Assembly (NCBI RefSeq): GCF_002163715.1
Contig: NZ_CP015698.1
Coordinates: 1,798,001 to 1,862,000, forward strand
Reading direction: 5' to 3'
Length of the DNA stretch: 64,000 nt
Source of the DNA: Curvibacter sp. AEP1-3
Lineage (GTDB): Bacteria; Pseudomonadota; Gammaproteobacteria; Burkholderiales; Burkholderiaceae_C
This document shows, in pieces, positions 18,377 through 27,472 of the stretch. Numbering within the stretch: the stretch's first letter is position 1; every line of letters starts with the position of its first letter. The notes beneath the pieces are model-generated. The model was not told the origin of the DNA, did not search any database, and was given only the letters and a program-made list of their open reading frames with translations. Made by a program: the position numbers and the translations under genes.

Positions 18377-19980
18377 GTAGTAAATGCAAAATAATTGTCA
18401 GCCACCTTTGGCAGCGTGCATCCTTTGGATTACCTACTTCCTAAGGAGACCGTTAGGATGGCTGACATTGTTAATGGTAAATCTGAACTGCATTGGGTTG
18501 CAATTGATGTTGCCCGCTACTGGAACGCTGTGCTGATTGAAACAGCTGCTGGTCAACGTCATCGATTCAAGATGGCAAACACTGCCTCGGACTTTGATCG
18601 TTTGATTGCTTTCTCAAGGGCCTTGGTGGCAACTGCCGGGCTGCGATGGAGCCCACAGGCGACTATCACCGCGCGCTCGCGTACCGCCTTTTGGCTGCAG
18701 GCGTGGAGTTTGTATCCATTTCCTCCGTGGCACAGTCCCGCTATCGGGAAGCGATGTTCAATTCTTGGGACAAGAATGATCCCAAGGATGCAGCAGTGAT
18801 TTTGGAGATGCTCAAGCGTGGCAACGTGCAAACCTACTTTGAGCGAATAATGGCGGGGCACCACGATCTGCAAGAAATCTCCAAGACCTACTACCAGGTC
18901 TCGCGGGCGAGAACAAAGATCCAGCATTCAATCGTTAACCAGCATTTGCCGCTCTACTTCCCTGAGATGCACCGCTATTGGTGTACCTCCCGTAACGACT
19001 GGTGGATTCGATTCATGATCGAATTCCCAACCCTGGCGCACGTCAGGCAGATGAGTTTTGAGGAATTTTCTAAGGCGGCATGGAACTTGGTCGGGCGCAA
19101 AGTAGATAAACAGAACAAACTCAAAGAGATGTGGGAGATTGCGGTTCTTTCAGCCGCGCTACCCCATTCTCCGGACAGCCTTGCTGTTGAGACGTTTCGC
19201 TTAACGCTGCGCCAGTACCAATCTATATCGGCATTGCGCGATCAAATAGAGAAACGATCGGAGCAATCCTTGATTGGCAACGCCGGCTACGAGAACTTGA
19301 AATCACTTCCAAGTGTTGGGCCAATCATCGCGCAGACCATACTGGCAGAAACCGGGAACATGTGTCGATTCGCACACCATCGCCAGTTCCTTAAACACTG
19401 CGGCTTTGATCTTGCCAAGAGTCAGTCTGGTAGCCTTCGCGGTCAAGAGCGGCTATCCAAACGCAGAAACGCCGGACTCCGACTGACTTTTTGGCTTGCC
19501 GCCACCATTTCAGTCAGAGTCAGGGAGAATAGCTTTTGGGACAAGTATGAGCGCTATGTCAGCTCCAATCCCAAGGATCCTGATCTCAAACGAAAAGCGT
19601 TGACCGCCGTAGCGTCCAAGATGGGTCGCGTGGCCCATGGAATAGTTAAGACGAATGTGCCGTATCGGCAGTTCTATGAACAGAGTTTGCCCAGCAGATC
19701 ATTCCCTCTCAGTAGGGCCGTCGTGGCGCCAGCGTGAGCTGGGGACCACTTAGATAATGCTTGGACTTTCCGCTGGGCTGCTCACATTGTTTTAGGTACG
19801 GTGAAGATCATGCTGCCTGAATCCAGGAATCTTGTTTCCACTATGGTTAACTGGGGCAACTATTTATGCGGAATACTGCTGAGACCTCTGTTGCTTGCTC
19901 TTTGAGTATTACCGTTTCGCTTTTGCGAACCGACTCGGGATGATGTTGCCTTCTTTTGACACACCTATTGCATTTAGTAC
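18377..19980 (+). mobile_element. IS110-family insertion sequence nested in an IS3 element
   Basis: About 1.6 kb, bounded by near-perfect inverted ends: GTAGTAAATGCAA at 18377-18389 and the reverse complement of GTACTAAATGCAA at 19968-19980 (12 of 13 match). The boundaries coincide with the break in the IS3 orfB. The single transposase lies on the plus strand, with about 240 bp of non-coding sequence downstream. The exact ends are inferred from homology breakpoints and the repeats. Confidence 0.75.
18458..19737 (+). pseudogene. IS110-family transposase, frameshifted
   Basis: ATG 18458 has AAGGAG upstream. The first frame reads MADIVNGKSELHWVAIDVAR through LVATAGLR, with the RuvC-like first Asp (AIDVA). 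The rest continues in another frame from about 18646: MEPTGDYHRALAYRLLAAGV, WDKNDPKDAAVI with the DD pair, and the C-terminal transposase-20 domain around LKSLPSVGPIIAQTILAE. The DEDD catalytic set is thus spread over two frames. The shift lies near 18630-18648, just before the MEPTG motif. Unless there is a sequencing error or recoding, the transposase is inactive. Confidence 0.85.
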
Positions 19981-20523
19981 GTTGTCACTGCGCAGATAGC
20001 GTGGTGCACAGTGCACTCTGACGAGTTGGCTCAGCACGGCGATCACCCGTTTGGAGCAGATGGAGCCCGCCATATCGATGGCCAAACATTCCCGTGTGTA
20101 CTCGTCCACCACCGCCAGGCATTTCAACTGCTGGCCATTGGCGCAGGAGTCCAACACAAAGTCGTAGCACCACACAGAGTTACGGCTCATGGGCGGCATC
20201 GGACGGGGCCGGGCTGGAGCAAGGTGCTTGCGCCGCTTCTTCCTGGGCGGCACCTGCAGGCCTGCAGCACTCCAGATGCGGCTGCATCGGTCGCGCCCCA
20301 TCGTCCTTCCCCGGCGCTTCAGAAAGAGGTGGATGCGGCGTGCGCCAAAGCGCGGAAACTGGCCCGAGAAGCCCTTCGCGGCTTTAATCACTGGTCCGTC
20401 CTTGACCGGCGAGCGCAATTCGTTATGCGGCCCTGAACGCGCTGTCTTCATCAGCGCACACGCCGGCCTCTGGCTCAGTCCACGCGGTACCGCTTAGCGG
20501 ACCTGTTTCAGCCGGGCCAGTGC
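19981..20523 (-). pseudogene. IS3-family OrfB, N-terminal part (right of nested IS110)
   Basis: Minus strand. It begins MVSALARLKQVR, hits an in-frame TAA near 20486, then continues AVPRGLSQRPACALMKTARS, FPRFGARRIHLFLKRRGRTM, VWCYDFVLDSCANGQQLKCL, DEYTRECLAIDMAG and RYLRSDN, where IS110 sequence starts. The first two catalytic acidic residues (YDFV and SDN) are present. The remaining C-terminal half is at 18089-18376. Both the stop and the insertion inactivate it. Confidence 0.88.
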
Positions 20524-20525
20524 GC

Positions 20526-20789
20526 TCACCATTTTTTTGCGTTGATTTCCTCAATGACCTCCATTTCCAGGTCACAGTCGACCAGCGTCTTCTTCAGGCG
20601 GGCGTCTTCTGCCTCCAGCACCTTGAGCCGCCTGACCTCATAGGTATCGAGTTGACCGAACTTCTTGCGCCAAATGTAGATGGTGGCGTCACTCATTCCG
20701 GGGTGCTTGGCCACCACCGCCACGCTGTCCTGGTCAGTCTCACGCAGTATCCGAACAATCTGCTCATTGCTGAATCGACCCTGCTTCAT
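20526..20789 (-). CDS. IS3-family OrfA (transposase helix-turn-helix subunit)
   Basis: 87 residues from ATG 20789 (MKQGRFSNEQIVRILRETDQ), intact. It has a helix-turn-helix of the transposase-8 type (AKHPGMSDATIYIWRKKFGQ) and a leucine-rich C-terminal coiled coil (RLKVLEAEDARLKKTLVDCD). In IS3 elements it combines with OrfB by programmed frameshifting. OrfB here is broken, so the element is dead although OrfA is complete. Confidence 0.88.
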   Translation of the reverse strand: MKQGRFSNEQIVRILRETDQDSVAVVAKHPGMSDATIYIWRKKFGQLDTYEVRRLKVLEAEDARLKKTLVDCDLEMEVIEEINAKKW

Positions 20790-21028
20790 TCCCGTCTCCC
20801 CTTGCAGAGGAGAGCATTCTCTCAAGCTTCAATTGGCTCGAAATTCCCCGGTCAAGTCACCTGCGCCCAAATTAGATTCATCAACATTGCCTTTCACTGG
20901 GGATTGTGAGAACGCTGGCTGGAGTTACTAGAAAGCGCTGCAGCAATACAAAGTCAATTGTTCAAAACCAATGAAATTACACTGAAATCCAGAACCCAGA
21001 CCGAAATGCGTGATGATGTCACAAAAGA
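20790..21028. other. Right flank of the IS3 element, no gene seen
   Basis: Presumably contains the right terminal repeat of the IS3 element (a GC-rich CCCCGGTCAAGTCA segment at about 20853). The exact end was not resolved. Confidence 0.35.
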
Positions 21029-21075
21029 CAATTAACCAATTAACCAATTAACCAATTAACCAATTAACCAATTAA
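21029..21075. repeat. 8-bp tandem repeat (CAATTAAC), nearly six copies
   Basis: Five full CAATTAAC units and one partial unit in perfect tandem. The array overlaps the 3' end of the minus-strand gene 21064-21360 and supplies its last codons and stop. Confidence 0.95.
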
Positions 21076-21360
21076 TTTTTTGAACAGTATTCCAATCAAC
21101 GGCATTGAAACAATAGCAAACAAAATCCAGAATACAAAAAATCGTTTGGCTTTCTCTAAATCTTCTTTTGTAGCAGAACCGTTTAATATAGCCTTTTGTT
21201 TCGCCTCTATCCTCACTAGTCGATTGCCTGTCTCCTTAATTAGATAGTCCATTTTATCTAATTTTTTTCCTTCTTCAATCGAAGTGTTCTCCTGATGCGG
21301 ATCATTTGCCGAGCTTTTTAGCAACTTGTACCGCATGTCTAATTTTTCGGAGTCGTGCAT
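21064..21360 (-). CDS. Small coiled-coil protein with C-terminal membrane helix
   Basis: 98 residues. The N-terminal two thirds are charged and helical (MDYLIKETGNRLVRIEAKQK). One hydrophobic helix lies near the C-terminus (FFVFWILFAIVSMPLIGILF), followed by KKLIG. This looks like a tail-anchored or haemolysin-XhlA-like small protein; the family is not certain. The TAA stop falls inside the 8-bp repeat array, so repeat-length changes would alter the 3' flank but, because all reading passes through the stop first, not the protein unless the array shifts. Confidence 0.55.
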   Translation of the reverse strand: MHDSEKLDMRYKLLKSSANDPHQENTSIEEGKKLDKMDYLIKETGNRLVRIEAKQKAILNGSATKEDLEKAKRFFVFWILFAIVSMPLIGILFKKLIG

Positions 21361-21887
21361 ACAATCGTATTGAGGTTAATTAAAGTTTAAATTCTTGTCG
21401 AAATTCAAACCCAAATATTGCCCAGATTGTGTTTTGCGAAACAATTTGCGCAGACCACTTGATGAGAGTTCGCATTTAACGGACAAGCCTCACTTGGCAC
21501 GCCCTTAGTGCGAGATCGGTAAACGCCTTCCTTTTTTGGGACGTTCACACCGAAGTGCCAACCATCAATCCCATCTTCCGAATTCGAAGTGCCACACCTT
21601 TCGATGCTTTCGGTTTAATTCATCATATTTGAGCTTACAAAACATGGCATTCGCATAATTGACAGACACTTTTTTCGCCCGATGACTTGCCACGCTTTTT
21701 CACTCCGAGTTCGCAATGAGTATCTGGACCTCCTTTGAGCCCGATTCATTTCCCTTCCCTTGATGCGGAGCAAAAGTCCGATAAAGAATGCAACTTCAAC
21801 AAGTTTGTATCCGTGTGATCAATTGACGAGTTGCGGAAGAGTTCTCGGAACTAAAGTAACGGTCAAGTATTACAAAGAGGGGTAGAC
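21361..21887. other. Intergenic, AT-rich, no gene seen
   Basis: 527 bp between divergent small genes. No supported ORF, RNA gene or clear repeat. Confidence 0.45.
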
Positions 21888-22115
21888 ATGACCGATTTTA
21901 GTGACCCTGCTACTGACAAAGCATTGAATGTTTTGGAGCTATTGCACGCCGACTTTATTGCGAGAAACAGGAATTTTGATTGCGTTATTGTTGAAGAGTG
22001 CATTGATCTTCTCAGGAAGAACAACATCAACGTAAACAAATCAAACTTGAATCAAACTGATTCTATTGAATCGATGAATTTATCCGGAGGCCCTTCATGC
22101 TTTTATATCAACTAG
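21888..22115 (+). CDS. Small hypothetical protein, 75 aa
   Basis: Unknown family. It has a good Shine-Dalgarno (GAGGGG, 6 nt before ATG). Acidic, soluble, predicted helical (DKALNVLELLHADFIARNRN). Its 3' end overlaps the next gene by 19 bp, suggesting coupling. First of an AT-rich group of small genes (21888-23180). Confidence 0.55.
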   Translation: MTDFSDPATDKALNVLELLHADFIARNRNFDCVIVEECIDLLRKNNINVNKSNLNQTDSIESMNLSGGPSCFYIN

Positions 22116-22522
22116 TGAATTTTGAACGAAACGCTCTGGATGTTGCACGAAAAATTCGTTGTGAGTTCAAAGTAGCCGTGGCACAGGGTTATCGTTGGAT
22201 TGAGTGGAATGAAAGCATTAGAGAAATTGCTCCACATCCTGATGTTTCAATTGTTTTTGCAAAGGACTTGAGCTGGAGGGACTTGGCTTCTGTTCTTAAT
22301 GATGCCAAATCTGTCAATGTTGTTATTCTCGGCAACAATTCTGGAATTCTCGCTTTGCCTTGCTTCAAAGGAAATTTTGATGTCCGCGAACTGAATGCGT
22401 TTATGCATGGCGTTCTTCATGAGACAGCTAGCCCCAGGCGTAAGAATTCCCACTCAAAATGGGTTGAGACAATTCCTATGCCGCTGCCTAATATGAATTC
22501 GACAAGCTTTTTTGAGCGCTAA
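22097..22522 (+). CDS. Hypothetical protein, 141 aa
   Basis: Not recognised. GGAGG lies 6 nt before the ATG, a strong Shine-Dalgarno located inside the preceding gene. Mixed alpha/beta composition (FKVAVAQGYRWIEWNESIRE, VNVVILGNNSGILALPCFKG), no signal or membrane helix. The pairing with 21888-22115 by overlap suggests the two products act together. Confidence 0.6.
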   Translation: MLLYQLVNFERNALDVARKIRCEFKVAVAQGYRWIEWNESIREIAPHPDVSIVFAKDLSWRDLASVLNDAKSVNVVILGNNSGILALPCFKGNFDVRELNAFMHGVLHETASPRRKNSHSKWVETIPMPLPNMNSTSFFER

Positions 22523-22534
22523 TTTATTGACTAT

Positions 22535-22726
22535 ATGATGTCAGTAAAAACTACTTTTAGGGAAAACACCAATGATAAAGATGAAGAAAGTTTCAAGCTT
22601 TGGTGCGCCCTTTTCTCCAAGTCGTATTTAGTCGAGCTTGAAGTGAAGAGAAGTTCACAGAAGCTCCAAATGACTAAAAAACAATCGCATACATTAAGCA
22701 AAGTTCGGAAAATATCGAACTTGTGA
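22535..22726 (+). CDS. Possible small ORF, 63 aa
   Basis: Lys/Ser-rich, with no Shine-Dalgarno before its ATG pair and no recognisable domain. Included because it is colinear with its small-gene neighbours; it may be spurious or a decayed fragment. Confidence 0.25.
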   Translation: MMSVKTTFRENTNDKDEESFKLWCALFSKSYLVELEVKRSSQKLQMTKKQSHTLSKVRKISNL

Positions 22727-22748
22727 TTAAGTCCAACGGAGATTAAGT

Positions 22749-23003
22749 ATGGAATGTGGTGACGGTGTACTTCCAATTCAAAGTGACGGGCTACTTTCTG
22801 TTGACAGGTTTAGATGTCCTATATTGTTGGTAATCAAAGGTGAGGAATTTTTAGCTGCTGTAGTGGATGGTGAACCCTATGTCTATAAGTCAACTATCGA
22901 TTTGCTACGACTTATACGCATTTCTGGTATACGAATTCAAAGTGATGCACCTATTAGTTTAGTTGCCGACGATTTTAGATACAAAGAAGAAGCTGGTACA
23001 TGA
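22749..23003 (+). CDS. Small hypothetical protein, 84 aa
   Basis: GGAG lies 8 nt before the ATG. The compact sequence has a hydrophobic strand (CPILLVIKGEEFLAAVVDGE) and basic C-terminal part (DLLRLIRISGIRIQSD). Family not recognised. It ends 10 bp before the next small ORF. Confidence 0.5.
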   Translation: MECGDGVLPIQSDGLLSVDRFRCPILLVIKGEEFLAAVVDGEPYVYKSTIDLLRLIRISGIRIQSDAPISLVADDFRYKEEAGT

Positions 23004-23013
23004 AGGGCTTGTA

Positions 23014-23180
23014 TGACAAAAAGTGAAATTCTTGCAACAATGCTTCAAATTAGAGATTCGCTTTATCTGCGAGACGAGTATTCGTTTGAGGTTAAAGATG
23101 AAATTGATAAAGTTCTAATGCTCAAAGTTGAACATTTAATTCTCAGACTGCAATTCGATTTAAAAATCAAGTCTTTATAA
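23014..23180 (+). pseudogene. Possible frameshifted small gene, about 55 aa
   Basis: ATG 23014 has AAGGG upstream and reads MTKSEILAT. The sequence then makes more protein-like sense one frame over, from ATG 23040: MLQIRDSLYLRDEYSFEVKD, EIDKVLMLKVEHLILRLQFD, stop at 23180. One extra base near 23040 would join them, so a one-base deletion is inferred. Function unknown. Confidence 0.35.
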
Positions 23181-23225
23181 TTCAATAAACTATCTGTTTG
23201 CGATTTTTATCTTCGATTTGAAAAA

Positions 23226-24020
23226 TCAGTGTGGGGCACTGTGATATAGAGATTCGATTAGATCTTCAATAGTTGGATCATATTTTGTATCGTTCATGTT
23301 TCTCCTCGTCGAGGCAAAAGCATGCCACGCAGGCAAATTAAGTACTTCAATCCTGCCGTACTCAAGTCTTAACCAACCATGTTTCTCGAGGGCGTGAATA
23401 ACCGCTGACAATCTACTTCGAGAGACACCACAAAGCGAAGCTAACACAGTTTGGTTAATAGGGATTGTTATCTCTGAACCAAACCCAATTGTGGGAGGCC
23501 TGTCGGCGTTATACGCCAACGTTTCGGCAAACTGACTAATTCCAATGACTGATCGCAAAGCAGGGTTGCCTAGACGCATTAACATTAGCATTTCAGATGT
23601 TCTCTGGACTCGCCAGGCGGAAATTTTTGCTAATTTGGAAGCAAATGCAATTTCGGTTTCGAGGAGTTCGTGAACCGATGACGATGCAATCTGAAGGATA
23701 TCTACCGGTACCAAGCAACTGTAATTAGCAAAGCTGGGTTTTTGGGAAAGAATGGAGTGTTCACCAAACCATGAATTCTCTCCAAACAAAGCTACATGTA
23801 CATCTTCTTTATTAGGAGTCACCAAAGAGCAAGACACTAGGCCATTGATAATGGTGCACCAATGCGTAATGTTCTGTCCTTTGGTCCAAACTAATTCGCC
23901 CGCCCCAAATGATTTGATGGATGTCTTCGCAGCATAAATTCTAGCTGTGGATTCCGAGCAACCTAAAGAGCGCAATTTTTGATACGCATATCCACCGCCA
24001 TATTGACTTAAATTACCCAT
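23226..24020 (-). CDS. Crp/Fnr-family transcriptional regulator
   Basis: 264 residues. The N-terminal cyclic-nucleotide-binding-like beta-roll (about 30-135) contains GAGELVWTKGQNITHWCTII and FGENSWFGEHSIL. A dimerisation helix follows, then a winged helix-turn-helix (about 175-235) with TVLASLCGVSRSRLSAVIHA and EKHGWLRLEYGRIEV. No Fnr-type Cys cluster is present, so iron-sulfur sensing is unlikely; the ligand is unknown. A perfect 12+2+12 palindrome lies 61-86 bp upstream of the start codon, which suggests autoregulation. No co-directional partner gene is adjacent. Confidence 0.93.
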   Translation of the reverse strand: MGNLSQYGGGYAYQKLRSLGCSESTARIYAAKTSIKSFGAGELVWTKGQNITHWCTIINGLVSCSLVTPNKEDVHVALFGENSWFGEHSILSQKPSFANYSCLVPVDILQIASSSVHELLETEIAFASKLAKISAWRVQRTSEMLMLMRLGNPALRSVIGISQFAETLAYNADRPPTIGFGSEITIPINQTVLASLCGVSRSRLSAVIHALEKHGWLRLEYGRIEVLNLPAWHAFASTRRNMNDTKYDPTIEDLIESLYHSAPH

Positions 24021-24080
24021 AGTGAAATCCTAGTTTATGAAGGTCCATGATCTTATAAAAGTAGGATTGCATGTTTACAG

Positions 24081-24106
24081 CGAAATGTTCCCAAGGGAAC
24101 ATTTCG
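24081..24106. promoter_or_regulatory. Palindromic operator candidate upstream of Crp/Fnr-family gene
   Basis: Arms CGAAATGTTCCC and GGGAACATTTCG are perfect reverse complements with a 2-bp AA spacer. The site is 61 bp upstream of the regulator's ATG, in an AT-rich region. It does not match the E. coli Crp or Fnr consensus. Confidence 0.6.
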
Positions 24107-24944
24107 AACATAAAATCTTAAATTTAGTGTCTATAAAAATACAGAGAATATATTGATATTATTCAATCAATTTAACCAAATTAATTTATTTAACAAGGAC
24201 AAGCTCGCAAAAGCAATTGCAGAACCGATTGTCAATCGCCGATTTCTTTTGTACTACTTGGGCACTGCATTTAACTTTAGATGATCTGCGCATCTCCTCA
24301 AATGTGTCAGATACCTGTGACGCAAAAAGGAATAAAATGCCAGACTGCGAAAAACCAGATGGACAAGGATTAAAAAGGTACGTTTACAACGGTCTTTCCT
24401 ACGACAAACTGTCCGTTCCTCATGGAACAAGCTCGGTAGACAGTACAGCTCGATGAGTGGTCGGCTACGCTAGCTAAAACTGATAACAACCAAAGTTAGC
24501 AGAGAGTCATAAAGACGCGGCTACCAACGATTCAAGCCGTTATTACGCTGATTTTTTCTCCAAGACGCTGCAACTTAGGTCTACTACAACTAACTCTTTC
24601 GCTACAGATTGCCACGAGTGTGATTGCTGCTTAAGCGCACTTATGTATGGTTTTTGCAGTTTCGTTCAGAAGAACTTACTCGACAAGTTAGCATTTCTTT
24701 CAAGCGCTTGCAGGCGTGAGTATTGGCAACGATGATTCTGCGGCTGTATGCGTAGGAGCGCACAGCACTGTTTTTTTAGAAACATTTCTTCAAGCACACT
24801 CCATCAGGTTCGCGATACTTTCGACGTCCCCCCCGGATTTGAGTAGCGTCTGACTGCGAGCTGCCACTCGTTATCCATGTTGATTTGTATAGCCAACCAG
24901 ATTACTTCAAGTGAACTGGACTTGGGTTTGGAGCCGCGATTGCA
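24107..24944. other. Long intergenic interval, no supported gene
   Basis: 838 bp. The ORF at 24217-24456 (+, 79 codons) has no Shine-Dalgarno or recognisable domain. Both strands contain many stops from 24460 on. It probably holds decayed sequence of unknown origin. Confidence 0.45.
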
Positions 24945-26081
24945 TCAAGTCTGCGAAACAAGCTCTTTCAATGCATCGAGGCAGTATTGAAGGCTTCTGT
25001 AAGACGTATCATGACCAGGTGAAAGTCTTAAGAGTTCACCCAAACCCCTAGCTTGCATGTCCCAGGGAGTAAACGCGATGGGACTGATGGCGGCCTCCAC
25101 ACCTAGCTCATTTAGTCTTCGGTGAAGTTGAGCTGCGGAATGACTGGCACATTCGAAGGTAACTATACCTGAGGATGCATGTCGTCCGGTCCGTTGGACA
25201 CGAATGCTTGGCAGTGCCTCCAGCTCAGTTCTTAGCCAATCTGCCCGCTTCTGGATTTCGGAATGTATATGTTCTACGCCTAAATTGCTCCAGGCACTGA
25301 TCGCAGCACCCAAGCCAAGCCGTAAAGCTATGGAAGCTTCCGAATGTTCCAGCCGCCGAGCATCCCCTCGATATGCCCAAGTTGTTCCGTATTGCCATGG
25401 CCGCGAAAAGTGATCTGCACTCAGTGGCCGCAACCTGCATAGAAAACTAGGGTGAATATAGACAAAGCCTGTGCCACGCGGTCCACAAAGCCATTTGCGT
25501 CCAGGTGCCGTCAATGCAGAGCATTGCAACCGTCCAACGTCCACGGGCCACTGACCGACAGCTTGCGCTGCGTCCACCAACAGCGGAACGCCAAACTGTG
25601 CACAAAGATCTCCCACTGCTTCTGCCGGCTGAACCAGCGGGCCATTTGCGGGCATCCACGTTAGAACCACAAGGCTAGCAGGAGTGCGCAATTGCATTTC
25701 AAGCGCGTCCAGGCTCATTGCTCCATCAGAGTCGCTAGGGATCTCTTCAACTTGCACCCCATACTGGGCCGACAGCTGCATCAGGACTCCAAGGTTACCT
25801 CCCCATTCAGTGCGATGAGCCAAAATGCGTCCGCCGTCACTCCAGTCCATAGCGCTCACAATACGGCTCCATCCGTCACTATTTCCCTGCGTTAGCGCAA
25901 TGTCCTGCGGCAAAGCGTGAATCGTTGCCGCGATGCTTCGGTAAAGTCTCTCTATATCGGCCTGAGCTTCTTTTGCTGCACCGTACCCACCTATTTTTTG
26001 CTCGCGTTGGGCATAGATATACATTGCTTGGAGCGCAGCATCGGCAAGAGGTCCGCAGGCAGCATGATTAAAGTAATGCAT
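24945..26081 (-). CDS. Class V PLP-dependent aminotransferase / cysteine-desulfurase-like enzyme
   Basis: 378 residues from ATG 26081 (MHYFNHAACGPLADAAL), which places the substrate-loop motif FNHAA.G.L at the usual N-terminal position; an upstream ATG at 26132 would add 17 hydrophobic residues. The PLP site is complete: LLVDAAQAVGQ (Asp contacting the pyridine nitrogen) and the Schiff-base Lys in APGRKWLCGPRGTGFVYI. The family includes cysteine desulfurases, isopenicillin-N epimerase-like enzymes and the ergothioneine lyase EgtE; I cannot choose. No sulfur-assembly or ergothioneine genes are adjacent. Confidence 0.88.
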   Translation of the reverse strand: MHYFNHAACGPLADAALQAMYIYAQREQKIGGYGAAKEAQADIERLYRSIAATIHALPQDIALTQGNSDGWSRIVSAMDWSDGGRILAHRTEWGGNLGVLMQLSAQYGVQVEEIPSDSDGAMSLDALEMQLRTPASLVVLTWMPANGPLVQPAEAVGDLCAQFGVPLLVDAAQAVGQWPVDVGRLQCSALTAPGRKWLCGPRGTGFVYIHPSFLCRLRPLSADHFSRPWQYGTTWAYRGDARRLEHSEASIALRLGLGAAISAWSNLGVEHIHSEIQKRADWLRTELEALPSIRVQRTGRHASSGIVTFECASHSAAQLHRRLNELGVEAAISPIAFTPWDMQARGLGELLRLSPGHDTSYRSLQYCLDALKELVSQT

Positions 26082-26566
26082 CACGAACGGGAGTAGCAGG
26101 TGAGAAAACAGAATATCAGCAAGTAAAGCCAAAAAGACAGGCTAATCCAGGATTATCTGGTAATTTGAACCCATCACCCAAATTGACCATGTAGGGGGGG
26201 GTCGATTTCATATGTCCGGCAATGAGTCTGATTCGCGATAAATGACTTCATGATAGCCATATTGCTCCGGTTTCACTTACTCAAGTACGTCTGCTTTCGA
26301 GCGCCTGAATTAAACTATCCATCTTTAGCTTTCTGCTTTCCACTTTGGGTCGGTACCTGTCTAGCCTCAGGTAAGGGCGCTCTGACTTGATCTGAGGGCA
26401 AAGGGATGAACACCGGCAGATTGATCAACGATTTCCGGAATGGGTGATCAGTTAAGCCGGAATATGCATGTGCGCCTTGGCTACCGATGGCAGCGCCGGT
26501 ATATGGGGACATCAAGCCCTTTCAAAAAACAGATCCATGAAGATGCATCACTTTCACTTTAAGCAG
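26082..26566. other. Intergenic, no supported gene
   Basis: 485 bp with a G7 run at 26193-26199. The minus ORF 26315-26515 (66 codons) has no domain or Shine-Dalgarno and is probably chance. Confidence 0.4.
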
Positions 26567-27040
26567 CTAAAGCTTTTTACTTGTCTTTAACAACACCCAT
26601 TCTTCGAGCGCGACGTACATCCTCAGGACTTCTACTGATTTCTCTCTGTCGTGAAGAGACATAGGCCCGCGTTTGCTGGCAGTTTCCAGCCGCTGGCAAA
26701 GTTCCTGAAGATTAATGTGAGCTGCGTACACTTTCGGGCTTGTCAACGCATCGTGAGCATGCTCAATGCACGTGTAGTAGTGCTTCAAGGAGTTTCGCAT
26801 GACCACTACAATTGCGAAAACCTCGGAAGTTCCAGATTTCACCATCTGAGCGAGATGCTTGTCTTGCGACCAAATCATTCTTTGGTGTAGGAGTCGACCA
26901 AACAAGGCCCAGCTGAGTACCTCCATGCGCAAACGTACGCTGTGTACAAACGTCACATAGCCCTCTGGCAACGTCAACACGGCTCGGATACTACCCACCA
27001 GTGACGAAAATTCGTTCATGGTAAATCTTGACTTCTTCAC
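26567..27040 (-). CDS. Hypothetical protein, 157 aa
   Basis: Unknown family. Helical, with amphipathic segments (VRLRMEVLSWALFGRLLHQR; EVFAIVVVMRNSLKHYYTCI) and a basic C-terminus. No signal peptide. The length and composition look coding, but no partner gene is adjacent. Confidence 0.5.
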   Translation of the reverse strand: MKKSRFTMNEFSSLVGSIRAVLTLPEGYVTFVHSVRLRMEVLSWALFGRLLHQRMIWSQDKHLAQMVKSGTSEVFAIVVVMRNSLKHYYTCIEHAHDALTSPKVYAAHINLQELCQRLETASKRGPMSLHDREKSVEVLRMYVALEEWVLLKTSKKL

Positions 27041-27472
27041 GTCAGATCCCTACGACCAATCATGCGAACCTACGCCAAATAGCAACTGTCTTGCTGTCGG
27101 ATGGAATTGAAAACGCTTTTTTATTCTTAATTGTACCCAGATATCCAATCCGAGCAACAAGAAGATTGCTACCCAGTGGCGAGAATCAGAATTTATGATT
27201 AGAAAGTCAAGTGGCAAGAATGTTCTCACGCACCATTGGAGAATGCGATCAGTTAAACGTGATCGATCAGATTGCTCTAAAGCAATGGAAGATTGCTGTA
27301 AGTCAGATACTCTCCCAAAAAAGCAATGGGCTGCTTTGATTTGTTGAATGGCTGGATTCTGAGGAATGCCTGTAAAACATTCGGTCTATCCAGATAAGAA
27401 GTTTGTATCCCAATAAACAAATCTGATGATTGATTTGCGAATGAGCGTTTAACTTGTCAACCTTCATGGAGA
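27041..27472. other. Intergenic, no gene seen
   Basis: 432 bp of AT-rich sequence between divergent genes. No RNA gene or repeat recognised. Confidence 0.4.

Noticed and set aside
24217..24456. 79-codon plus-strand ORF
   Set aside because: No Shine-Dalgarno, no domain, surrounding sequence non-coding on both strands.
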